Shown here: positions 1-6,734 of the stretch, piece by piece
Position numbering within the stretch: position 1 is the first letter of the stretch
Layout of the letters: every line of letters begins with the position of its first letter
Assembly (NCBI GenBank): GCA_051866595.1
Contig: JBJDXI010000040.1
Span: 1-16,077 of the forward strand
Direction of reading: 5' to 3'
Source: UBA7702 sp051866595
GTDB lineage: Bacteria > Bacillota > Dehalobacteriia > UBA7702
DNA: 16,077 bases
Made by a program: the position numbers and the translations under genes
The notes under the pieces: generated by a model
The model's input: only the letters and a program-made list of their open reading frames with translations
Databases searched by the model: none
Told to the model about the DNA's origin: nothing

Positions 1-1
1 T

Positions 2-868
2 TTATTGTTTTTTACGGATTTCCTGATGGATCTGGCTCTGTTCTTCGCGGTCTCCCGGTTCGGGAATTTTAAAACGCCGTTCTTTTTTCTCATTGCCGCC
101 GCCTTTTGCGGCGGTATTTACAGTTTGCTTTCGGTTTTTCCGTCTTTTGCCTTCTTTCGGCTCTGGTACGGAAAACTGATTTTTTCATTGGCTCTGGTCC
201 GGTTGGCTTTTCCCTATCTGAAGGGAAAACGCTACTGGACAGCGTTTCTGTATTTTTATCTGATCGGTTTCGCCATGGCCGGAGCGGTGGTTTGCCTTTC
301 CTGGTTTTTCCGGGAGCGGGGCTGGGCGGATGTGGGCTTCTCTTACACCGCCATGGGCCTTTCCTCCGGGCTTTTGGTGGTCTTTTTCCTTTCCCGCTGG
401 GGAAAAGGCTATGTCCGGCGCAACCTGAGGGTGAACGAGACCACCGAGGTCATTGATATTTGGCTGAACGGGAAAAAAACAGAATTGACGGCGCTCTTTG
501 ATACCGGCAATGAACTGGTGGATCCCGTGACCCGTCTGCCGGTGGTCATCGTGGAATACGACGCGGTGAAACCGTTGCTGCCCTCGTGTTTTTGCGAAAC
601 CTTTGAGCGTCTTGGGCAAGAGGGTGCCGACACGGTACTCAAGGCGATGCGGCCCTATGCCATATCTTCCCGTCTGCGTCTGATTCCCTTTTCTTCCCTC
701 GGCCAGAGCAATGGGATGATGCTGGGGCTGAAACCGGATCGGATCTGTTTCCCCGCGCGAAAGAAAAAGAAAGCCGAAGATGTTGTGATTTGTTTTTACC
801 GGGGAGCGATGCATACAAAAGAACACTGCCGCTGTATCGTGAACCCGGCCATACTTGACGAGATATAG
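2..868 (+). CDS. spoIIGA: Sigma-E processing peptidase SpoIIGA, 5' end cut by window
   Basis: SpoIIGA is the membrane aspartic protease that cleaves pro-sigma-E in the mother cell after a signal from the forespore. The first half of the protein is a run of hydrophobic helices (about residues 1-135 of the visible part). The second half is a soluble protease domain with the active-site motif LFDTGNEL, Asp near residue 166 counted from the TTG at 5. Later come the family-typical IPFSSLG and LGLKPDRI segments. The reading frame is open to the left edge. The family normally begins with a few more residues before a segment like FLMDLALFF, so the TTG at 5 is probably not the start and some 5-15 residues are missing. 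The visible length of about 288 residues is close to the usual 300. sigE, its substrate, follows 12 nt downstream, so the two are surely co-transcribed. Confidence 0.93.
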   Translation, partial: LLFFTDFLMDLALFFAVSRFGNFKTPFFFLIAAAFCGGIYSLLSVFPSFAFFRLWYGKLIFSLALVRLAFPYLKGKRYWTAFLYFYLIGFAMAGAVVCLSWFFRERGWADVGFSYTAMGLSSGLLVVFFLSRWGKGYVRRNLRVNETTEVIDIWLNGKKTELTALFDTGNELVDPVTRLPVVIVEYDAVKPLLPSCFCETFERLGQEGADTVLKAMRPYAISSRLRLIPFSSLGQSNGMMLGLKPDRICFPARKKKKAEDVVICFYRGAMHTKEHCRCIVNPAILDEI

Positions 869-880
869 AGGAGGTTCGTT

Positions 881-1606
881 TTGGAAAATTGCATATTGGA
901 AAAACTGCGCTCCGTTTTGATGATGCACTGGAAAGTCAATGAAAACAACAACACTGTGCTTTATATCGGCGGTTCCGAGGTTTTGCCGGCGCCGTTGAGT
1001 CTCGATGAGGAGCGGGAAATGCTCACCCGCATGGCCGGTCATGATGAGGAGGCCCGGGCCTCCCTCATTGAGCATAATCTTCGCCTGGTGGTTTATATTG
1101 CCCGCCGGTTTGAAAATACCGGCGTCTATATTGAGGATCTCGTTTCCATCGGTACTATCGGCCTGATCAAAGCCGTGAATACCTTTGATGTGGAAAAAAA
1201 GATCAAGCTGGCCACCTACGCCTCCCGCTGTATCGAAAACGAGATTTTAATGTTCCTCCGCCGGAACGGAAAAACCAAGGGAGAAGTTTCCTTTGATGAA
1301 CCCCTGAATGTGGATTGGGACGGCAATGAACTGCTTCTTTCCGATATTATGGGCACAGATCCGGATCTCTGCTCCAGGGAGATTGAGGATGAGGTGGATA
1401 AAACCCTGCTCCGGGCGGCTCTGAATAAGCTGCCGGAGCGGGAAAAGACCATCATTGAGCTTCGTTACGGTCTGAACTCCGACGGAGAGGAGCTGACACA
1501 AAAGGAGGTCGCCGATATTCTGGGGATTTCTCAATCCTATATCTCCCGTCTGGAAAAGCGTATCATCGGCCAGCTCCGCAAAGATATTCAAAAATCCCTT
1601 TCCTGA
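881..1606 (+). CDS. sigE: RNA polymerase sporulation sigma factor sigma-E precursor
   Basis: This is the early mother-cell sigma factor of sporulation, made as an inactive precursor. The 241-residue protein has a short N-terminal pro-region, then YIGGSEVLPAPLS, which matches the sequence just after the known cleavage area in Bacillus pro-sigma-E. The equivalent site here lies near residues 27-28. Region 2 is nearly family-perfect: NLRLVVYIARRFENTG, then IEDLVSIGTIGLIKAVNTF and YASRCIENEILMFLRR. Region 4 carries LTQKEVADILGISQSYISRLEKR, a helix-turn-helix for the -35 box. The start is TTG at 881, fixed by AGGAGG at 869-874 with a 6-nt spacer. The upstream stop of spoIIGA is only 12 nt away. 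In most spore formers sigG comes next; here an intrinsic terminator does. Length and motifs look intact, so I expect a functional protein. Confidence 0.97.
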   Translation: MENCILEKLRSVLMMHWKVNENNNTVLYIGGSEVLPAPLSLDEEREMLTRMAGHDEEARASLIEHNLRLVVYIARRFENTGVYIEDLVSIGTIGLIKAVNTFDVEKKIKLATYASRCIENEILMFLRRNGKTKGEVSFDEPLNVDWDGNELLLSDIMGTDPDLCSREIEDEVDKTLLRAALNKLPEREKTIIELRYGLNSDGEELTQKEVADILGISQSYISRLEKRIIGQLRKDIQKSLS

Positions 1607-1625
1607 ATCGTTATCCTATTGATTT

Positions 1626-1657
1626 GGTGAGCCGCGTTAAGCGGCTCCCTCTTTTTT
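1626..1657 (+). terminator. Intrinsic terminator after sigE
   Basis: GAGCCGC (1629-1635) and GCGGCTC (1641-1647) form a perfect 7-bp stem with loop GTTAA. The stem is followed by CCTC and six T (1652-1657). It lies 20 nt after the sigE stop and closes the spoIIGA-sigE unit. Confidence 0.88.
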
Positions 1658-1704
1658 GGGGATGACACGGAAAGAACACATAGAAATGATATAATAGGAA
1701 AAGT

Positions 1705-1733
1705 TTGCAATTCGGGCAAAAGAATGGTAGAAT
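1705..1733 (+). promoter_or_regulatory. Sigma-A-type promoter for the cdaA-glmM unit
   Basis: TTGCAA (1705-1710), a 17-bp spacer and TAGAAT (1728-1733) make a good vegetative promoter. TGG directly before the -10 box gives an extended -10. A second extended -10, TGATATAAT, lies at 1687-1695 without a good -35 box, so two start sites are possible. Expected transcription start is near 1740, about 50 nt before the cdaA start codon. Confidence 0.65.
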
Positions 1734-1749
1734 GGAAAAAATACAGCAG

Positions 1750-1773
1750 TTTGTATTTTTCGCGCAATACAAA
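1750..1773 (+). promoter_or_regulatory. Perfect inverted repeat in the cdaA 5' leader
   Basis: TTTGTATT (1750-1757) and AATACAAA (1766-1773) are exact complements around an 8-nt loop. The repeat sits just after the predicted start site and ends 2 nt before the ribosome site AAAGGAG (1776-1782). It could be a 5' stabilising hairpin or a dimeric repressor's operator. The sequence does not decide between these. Confidence 0.4.
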
Positions 1774-1790
1774 AGAAAGGAGCCGTACTC

Positions 1791-2588
1791 ATGCCTTTGG
1801 TATTGGAGATTCTCCGCAACGCCGCGGATATTCTCATCCTGGCTTTTGTGATCTATAAAATTCTGATTTTACTGAAAGATAACCGTGCCATGCAGTTGGT
1901 CAAAGGTCTGGTGCTTCTGATTATATTCTATTACATCAGTGACTGGCTCCATTTGGAAACGCTCCACTTTCTGCTGGGACAAAGCTGGGCGGTGTTGTTT
2001 GTCGGTGTCGTCATTATTTTTCAGCCGGAGCTCCGCAGTCTTCTGGAACATTTGGGCGGGAAAGGCGCGCTGATGAATCAGACGAAGCAGGGGCCGAAAG
2101 AACGCCTGATGCAGGAACTGCTGAAAACTGTCTCCTCAGCGTCTTCTTCCAAAACCGGTGTCCTTATTGTTCTGGAAGGAAAGACCGGGCTGAAAGATTA
2201 TATTTATACAGGAACCGCGGTGGATGCTGCGGTCAGCAGTGAACTGCTGGGCAATCTGTTTTTCAAAAACGCGCCCCTTCATGACGGCGCGGTGATTCTG
2301 CGGGGCAACCGTATCATGGCGGCGGGATGTATCATGCCGCTGACCTCCAACCGGGATATTGATCCTGCTTACGGAACACGGCATCGGGCGGCCATCGGCA
2401 TTTCCGAAGTCAGCGACGCTTTGGTACTGGTGGTTTCCGAAGAGAACGGCGGGATCTCCGCGGCCTGGAACGGACGGTTTTACCGTCATATCACCCTTGC
2501 CGCGGTGGAACGGATCCTTCGTGATTTTTACAATAACGGCCGCCGTGACAAGGCCAAAGGAAAGAAAAAACGGAGGGAAGCCTCATGA
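1791..2588 (+). CDS. cdaA: Membrane diadenylate cyclase CdaA
   Basis: CdaA joins two ATP into cyclic di-AMP, a second messenger for potassium and osmolyte balance and cell-wall homeostasis. The 265-residue protein has three N-terminal membrane helices (about residues 10-85). It then has IIFQPELRSLLE, the conserved linker into the DAC domain. The catalytic signatures are both present: DGA at 165-167 in LHDGAVIL, and RHR at 197-199 in GTRHRAAIGISE. The basic tail (RRDKAKGKKKRREAS) is typical of variable CdaA C-termini. ATG at 1791 has AAAGGAG at 1776-1782. The stop overlaps the ATG of the short cdaR-like gene, and glmM follows, giving the usual cdaA-cdaR-glmM order. In characterised species CdaR and GlmM bind CdaA and tune its activity. 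Here CdaR is reduced to one helix, so regulation may differ. Confidence 0.96.
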   Translation: MPLVLEILRNAADILILAFVIYKILILLKDNRAMQLVKGLVLLIIFYYISDWLHLETLHFLLGQSWAVLFVGVVIIFQPELRSLLEHLGGKGALMNQTKQGPKERLMQELLKTVSSASSSKTGVLIVLEGKTGLKDYIYTGTAVDAAVSSELLGNLFFKNAPLHDGAVILRGNRIMAAGCIMPLTSNRDIDPAYGTRHRAAIGISEVSDALVLVVSEENGGISAAWNGRFYRHITLAAVERILRDFYNNGRRDKAKGKKKRREAS

Positions 2589-2695
2589 TGGAATCACTGA
2601 AAGAGTTTTTTATCAAACGGAATCTGTTATATAAACTGATCGCTCTCGTCCTGGCCGTTTTGTTATGGCTCACGGTGACGGAGCCCTTTTCCTGA
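2585..2695 (+). CDS. Minimal or truncated CdaR (YbbR) of 36 residues, membrane helix only
   Basis: A short frame overlaps the cdaA stop as ATGA and encodes 36 residues. The protein has a polar start (SLKEFFIKRNLLYK), one hydrophobic helix with the LLWLTV signature, then TEPFS and a TGA stop. This matches the N-terminal anchor of CdaR/YbbR proteins, including position between cdaA and glmM. Normal CdaR goes on with three or four extracytoplasmic YbbR repeats and is several hundred residues long. Those repeats are absent: only 54 nt separate the stop from the glmM ATG, so no frameshift could restore them. GGAGGG at 2572-2577, 7 nt before the ATG, suggests it is still translated, possibly from the second ATG at 2588. 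It is either a decayed gene after an internal deletion or a retained microprotein that still contacts CdaA in the membrane. I favour the CdaR origin strongly; function is open. Confidence 0.75.
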   Translation: MMESLKEFFIKRNLLYKLIALVLAVLLWLTVTEPFS

Positions 2696-2749
2696 AATGG
2701 AATTGTAAATGGAACAATGCGTTGAAGTATTCGTTGTTAGGAGGGTACT

Positions 2750-4090
2750 ATGAAAAAACAGTTCGGAACCGATGGCGTCCGCGGGGAAGCCAATCAGAAA
2801 CTGACTCCTTCACTGGCTTATTTGATCGGCAGGGCCTTAACCGCCATTCTTCGGCAGGAAACGGAAAAACCGGTGATCGCCGTGGGGAAAGATACCCGTC
2901 TTTCCGGAGATATGCTGGAAGGGGCGCTGGCCGCGGGAATCGCGGCCCAAGGTGGTAAAATGCTGCGGCTGGGAATCATCCCTACTCCGGCGGTGTCGGC
3001 TTATGTCCGCCATATCCACGCCGACGCGGGGATTGTGATTTCCGCGTCGCATAATCCTTATTGGGATAACGGTATTAAAATTTTCGGCGCTGACGGGCGG
3101 AAGTTTCCTGATGATAAGGAAGCGCGGATCGAAGCGATGCTGGCGGAAAACGCTTTTCCGGAGCTTTGTTCCAGGGACGCCATCGGCCGGGTGGAAGACT
3201 GCCCCGAAGCCGCCGGTTTCTATATGGAACGTCTGAAAGGCTTTTTCCCCATGGATCTCAGCGGTTACCGTCTGGTGGTGGATACCGCCAACGGCGCTAC
3301 TTCGGATTACGCCCCGGAACTGCTCCGTTCTTTTGGCGCGGAAGTCATCGCCATGAATACCGGTTACGATGGCGTGAACATTAATCGGAACTGCGGTTCC
3401 ACCAAACCCGAGGCCATGGCGAAAAAAGTCCGGGATGTCCGGGCCGATGTGGGGATCGCCTACGACGGCGACGGCGACCGATTGATCCTGGCCGATCATT
3501 GCGGTGAGATTGTCGACGGCGATCAGGCCATGGCGCTGATGGCGAAATATTTGAAAGAAAAAGGGGAGTTGGCGGAAAATCGTCTGGTAGTGACGGTTAT
3601 GAGCAATCTGGGCCTGAAACTGGCCATGGAAAAGCTGGGGATTGATCTTTCCGTGACCTCCGTCGGAGATAAAAACGTCATGGTGGAAATGGACCGTTCC
3701 GGCGCCGTTCTCGGCGGCGAACAGTCGGGTCATCTGATTCTTTCCCGTTATAACCCCACCGGCGACGGGATTCTTTCCTCGCTGATGATCCTGAGCGTCA
3801 TCGCGGAGACGGGCAAAAGCCTTAAAGAGCTGGTTTCCGTTATGACACCGCTGCCCCAGATCCTTTATAACATTACCGTTTCCCGCCGGGATGAATGGTC
3901 GGAAAACGAGGCGGTACAGGCCGCGATCCGTGAAGCCGAGGCGAAGCTCGGTGAGAAGGGCCGTATTCTGGTCCGTCCTTCCGGTACCGAACCGCTGCTC
4001 CGGGTGATGGGCGAAGGGCCTGACCGTGAAGAGCTGGACGGAATCTTAAAAGGAATCCTCACGGTGATGGAAAAAGAACTTAACGGTTAA
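2750..4090 (+). CDS. glmM: Phosphoglucosamine mutase GlmM
   Basis: GlmM converts glucosamine-6-phosphate to glucosamine-1-phosphate, the second step toward UDP-GlcNAc for peptidoglycan. It is a cytoplasmic alpha-D-phosphohexomutase of 446 residues, the normal length. Visible signatures are FGTDGVRG at residues 5-12 and the phosphoserine loop VISASHNP with catalytic Ser100. The metal loop DGDGDR starts at Asp239, the sugar-binding GGEQSGH lies near residue 325, and the phosphate-binding RPSGTEPLLRVM starts at Arg409. ATG at 2750 has a strong AGGAGGG at 2739-2745. The gene lies in the cdaA operon and just before glmS, which makes its substrate. In Bacillus and related species GlmM binds and inhibits CdaA. 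The 54-nt gap to the cdaR remnant shows no convincing promoter, so it is likely co-transcribed. Confidence 0.97.
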   Translation: MKKQFGTDGVRGEANQKLTPSLAYLIGRALTAILRQETEKPVIAVGKDTRLSGDMLEGALAAGIAAQGGKMLRLGIIPTPAVSAYVRHIHADAGIVISASHNPYWDNGIKIFGADGRKFPDDKEARIEAMLAENAFPELCSRDAIGRVEDCPEAAGFYMERLKGFFPMDLSGYRLVVDTANGATSDYAPELLRSFGAEVIAMNTGYDGVNINRNCGSTKPEAMAKKVRDVRADVGIAYDGDGDRLILADHCGEIVDGDQAMALMAKYLKEKGELAENRLVVTVMSNLGLKLAMEKLGIDLSVTSVGDKNVMVEMDRSGAVLGGEQSGHLILSRYNPTGDGILSSLMILSVIAETGKSLKELVSVMTPLPQILYNITVSRRDEWSENEAVQAAIREAEAKLGEKGRILVRPSGTEPLLRVMGEGPDREELDGILKGILTVMEKELNG

Positions 4091-4119
4091 AAGCAGGAAA
4101 AAGGCGATAAAAAGAGAAA

Positions 4120-4125
4120 TATAAT
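4120..4125 (+). promoter_or_regulatory. Possible -10 box for glmS
   Basis: A perfect TATAAT lies in the 81-nt gap between glmM and glmS, about 47 nt before the glmS start. No recognisable -35 box is seen at 16-18 bp upstream and there is no TGn extension, so this is only a weak promoter candidate. glmS may equally be read from the cdaA promoter. Confidence 0.3.
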
Positions 4126-4171
4126 AAATCCAAAATATATAGAAAGAACTGTGTGAAAGGAGTTGATCTTT

Positions 4172-6001
4172 ATGTGCGGTATTGCCGGATGCGTCGGTAA
4201 AGAACAGGCACTGCCATTTTTGATCAGCGGATTGAAAAAACTGGAATATCGCGGATATGATTCCGCGGGAATTGCCATATATCATGATCATCATATTGAA
4301 GTGAGACGTCAGGTCGGAAAAATTGCCGATCTGGAAAAGGCCATTGCCGGCCAGGTGATTGAGGGAACCCAGGGGATTGCCCATACTCGCTGGGCCACTC
4401 ACGGCGTGCCCTCCAACCGTAATTCCCATCCCCATCGGGATACCGACGGGCACATTGCCGTGGTGCATAACGGTATTATCGAAAACTATCTCGATCTCCG
4501 CAAGGAATTGGAGGAGAAAGGCTATACATTCACATCGGAAACCGATACGGAAGTGTTGCCTAACCTCATTGCCGATTGCTTTGACGGCGACTTGCTGGAT
4601 GCTGTCTGGAAAGCCAAAGCGAAGCTCCGCGGTTCCTACGCGGCGGTCTGCATGAGCCAGGATGAACCCGGGATTCTCGTGGGGATTCGGCAGGACAGCC
4701 CCCTAATCGTCGGTTTCGGCAAAGACGGCAACTATTTCGCTTCGGATATTCCCGCGCTGATCGGTTACGCCGATCGCTACACGGTTCTCAAAAACGGCGA
4801 AACTGCCGTGCTCACCGCCGATAGCTCCCGCTTCTATGCCGATGGCAAAGAAATCGAGCCCGAAGTGGAAGAACTTTCCATGGACATCGACGCGGCGGAA
4901 AAAGGCGGCTACGACCATTTCATGCTCAAAGAAATCGTTGAACAGCCTCGGGCGCTGAAAGACTGCCTTTCCGGCCGTATCGCCTACGGCAAACGTGTGG
5001 TGGATCTTGGCGAATTGAAGCTTACGGCGGAAAAGGTGGAATCCATTGACAAAATCGTTATGGTGGCCTGCGGTACGGCTTATCACGCCTGCTATGTGGG
5101 GCGTTACGTCTATGAAAAACTGTTGAATATTCCCGTGGAAGTGGAAATCGCTTCGGAATTCCGCTACCGTGATCCGATTCTGGATAAACATACATTAACC
5201 ATCATTGTCTCCCAGAGCGGTGAAACCGCCGATACCTTGGCGGCTCTCGCCGAAGCCAAACGCAAAGGCAGCCATGTGCTGGCCATTACCAACGTCTGGG
5301 GCAGCTCCATCGCGAGAGAAGCCCACGATGTGATCTACACCCGGGCCGGCCTGGAAATCGCCGTGGCCTCCACCAAGGCCTACACCACTCAGATTCTCGC
5401 CATCTATCTGTTGGGTCTCTATATGGCCGAGATGAAAGGGAAACTGATCCGCAAGGAAATTCAGACCATTATCAACGAGCTTTACCGCCTTCCCGATAAA
5501 GTGCAGAAGATTATTGACGATCATCTCGATGAAATTAAGGAGATGGGCGAAACCATCGCCGATTATGACGACGCCTTTTTCATCGGCCGCGGCCTCGATT
5601 ACGTTGTCGCCATGGAAGGGGCCTTGAAGCTGAAAGAAATCTCTTATATTCATGCCGAGGCTTACGCCGCCGGCGAATTGAAACACGGAACCCTGGCTCT
5701 GATTGTGGACCGGGTGCCGGTAATCAGCCTCTGCACCCAGAAAGCTCTGGAAGAAAAAATGATCAGCAATATCAAAGAGGCCCAGACCCGGGACGGCCAG
5801 ATTTTCGCCATTGCCTTTGAAGGCAACAAACTCGTTTCCGAGGTGGCGGATCATATCTGCTATCTGCCCAAAACCCTTGATCTGCTGGCGCCGATCCTCA
5901 CGGTGATCCCGCTTCAGCTCATCGCCTACTACGCTTCGGTGAAACGCGGCGTGGACGTGGATAAGCCGAGGAATCTGGCAAAGAGCGTCACCGTGGAATA
6001 A
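4172..6001 (+). CDS. glmS: Glutamine--fructose-6-phosphate aminotransferase (isomerising) GlmS
   Basis: GlmS makes glucosamine-6-phosphate from fructose-6-phosphate and glutamine, the entry step of amino-sugar synthesis. The 609-residue protein starts MCGIAGCVG, so removal of Met exposes the N-terminal Cys nucleophile of the glutaminase domain. This fixes the start at ATG 4172 rather than the in-frame TTG at 4163. AAAGGAG at 4156-4162 fits too. Further glutaminase motifs are HTRWATHG, HNGIIENY and SETDTEV. The two SIS domains show ACGTAYHA, VSQSGETADTL and VASTKAYTTQ, then the second sugar-binding half with HAEAYAAGELKHGTLAL. The end is the family-typical DKPRNLAKSVTVE. There is no room for a glmS ribozyme in the 81-nt upstream gap. 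It stands directly after glmM, the next enzyme of the pathway. Confidence 0.98.
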   Translation: MCGIAGCVGKEQALPFLISGLKKLEYRGYDSAGIAIYHDHHIEVRRQVGKIADLEKAIAGQVIEGTQGIAHTRWATHGVPSNRNSHPHRDTDGHIAVVHNGIIENYLDLRKELEEKGYTFTSETDTEVLPNLIADCFDGDLLDAVWKAKAKLRGSYAAVCMSQDEPGILVGIRQDSPLIVGFGKDGNYFASDIPALIGYADRYTVLKNGETAVLTADSSRFYADGKEIEPEVEELSMDIDAAEKGGYDHFMLKEIVEQPRALKDCLSGRIAYGKRVVDLGELKLTAEKVESIDKIVMVACGTAYHACYVGRYVYEKLLNIPVEVEIASEFRYRDPILDKHTLTIIVSQSGETADTLAALAEAKRKGSHVLAITNVWGSSIAREAHDVIYTRAGLEIAVASTKAYTTQILAIYLLGLYMAEMKGKLIRKEIQTIINELYRLPDKVQKIIDDHLDEIKEMGETIADYDDAFFIGRGLDYVVAMEGALKLKEISYIHAEAYAAGELKHGTLALIVDRVPVISLCTQKALEEKMISNIKEAQTRDGQIFAIAFEGNKLVSEVADHICYLPKTLDLLAPILTVIPLQLIAYYASVKRGVDVDKPRNLAKSVTVE

Positions 6002-6008
6002 CGTAAAT

Positions 6009-6048
6009 AAAGCCTGTTCTGAAATGCCTTTTGGAACAGGCTTTTCTT
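6009..6048 (+). terminator. Strong intrinsic terminator after glmS
   Basis: AAAGCCTGTTC (6009-6019) pairs exactly with GAACAGGCTTT (6034-6044). The interior TGAAA/TTTTG can extend the stem to about 16 bp around a TGCC loop. T-rich TTTCTT follows. It ends within 2 nt of the ribosome site of the next gene (AAGGAGG at 6050-6056), so it might also act as an attenuator for that gene. Confidence 0.87.
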
Positions 6049-6061
6049 GAAGGAGGAACTT

Positions 6062-6733
6062 ATGGAACAGGAAAAAAAATATATGATGCTGGCCTGCCGC
6101 AATATTGAGGATGAGATCGACGCGGCGATGAAAGAAGCCGGAACGGAATTTCCCGTGATTTATCTTCAGTCCGGAACCCATGATAACCCGGATAAGATGC
6201 ATCGGGTGATTCAAAACCTTATTGATTCTTTAACAGGCATTGATTATTTGCTGCTGCCCATGGGTCGCTGCGGCAATTCTACCCTCGGTCTTTGTTCGGA
6301 TCGCTTTTCTCTGGTGCTGCCGCGCTGCGAGGACTGTATCAATCTGATCCTTTCCAAGGATTCTCTGAAAGTTCATCGTCCCAAAGGCTGTATGTTCTTT
6401 ACCCAAGGTTGGCTGAGAAGCAGTCAGGCGGCGCCGAATGAATACGATAAAACCGTGGCGAAATACGGTGAGGAACAGTGCCAGATGTTGATGAAAATGA
6501 TCTATGGCGGCTACACCCATTTCGGGATTCTGGATACGGGACTCTACGATATGGAAAAGGCCAAACAGATTCTGACGCCGCTGGCCCAATGTATTCCTGT
6601 GGAATTTATGCGTCTTGACGCCCCTTACGGCGTGCTGAAAAAGATGGCTCGCCTGGAACTGGATGACCCGAACTTTGTGATTGTGCCTCCCGGGGTGACG
6701 GTCACCGAGGAAATGCTGGAAGCAGGAGAATGA
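6062..6733 (+). CDS. DUF1638 family protein
   Basis: A 223-residue cytoplasmic protein that matches DUF1638 in overall pattern: MLACRNIEDEI near the start, then YLLLPMGRCGNSTLGL, the cysteine pair LPRCEDCINL and PKGCMFFTQGWL. DUF1638 has no settled function; members occur in anaerobes and methanogens. Conserved cysteines (C in MLACR, GRCGN, RCEDC, KGCMF) could bind metal, which is my inference. There is no membrane segment. I chose ATG 6062 because AAGGAGG at 6050-6056 lies 5 nt upstream. The longer frame from TTG 6047 would translate through that ribosome site. The stop is followed after 1 nt by the ATG of the next gene, so these two are translated together. A terminator ends just before the ribosome site, and I see no separate promoter, so expression may depend on read-through from glmS or a weak unseen promoter. 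Confidence 0.8.
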   Translation: MEQEKKYMMLACRNIEDEIDAAMKEAGTEFPVIYLQSGTHDNPDKMHRVIQNLIDSLTGIDYLLLPMGRCGNSTLGLCSDRFSLVLPRCEDCINLILSKDSLKVHRPKGCMFFTQGWLRSSQAAPNEYDKTVAKYGEEQCQMLMKMIYGGYTHFGILDTGLYDMEKAKQILTPLAQCIPVEFMRLDAPYGVLKKMARLELDDPNFVIVPPGVTVTEEMLEAGE

Positions 6734-6734
6734 A

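Noticed and set aside
2696..2749. Remaining YbbR repeats of cdaR after the stop
   Set aside because: Only 54 nt remain before glmM, and no frame there resembles YbbR sequence.
4091..4171. glmS ribozyme upstream of glmS
   Set aside because: The gap is only 81 nt, too short for the ribozyme core, and no conserved ribozyme segment is visible.
6047..6061. Upstream TTG start for the DUF1638 gene
   Set aside because: It would translate the ribosome site AAGGAGG itself. The ATG at 6062 is spaced correctly from it.
5195..6214. 339-codon open frame on the minus strand
   Set aside because: It is antisense to glmS and the DUF1638 gene, crosses the glmS terminator and shows no recognisable domain.
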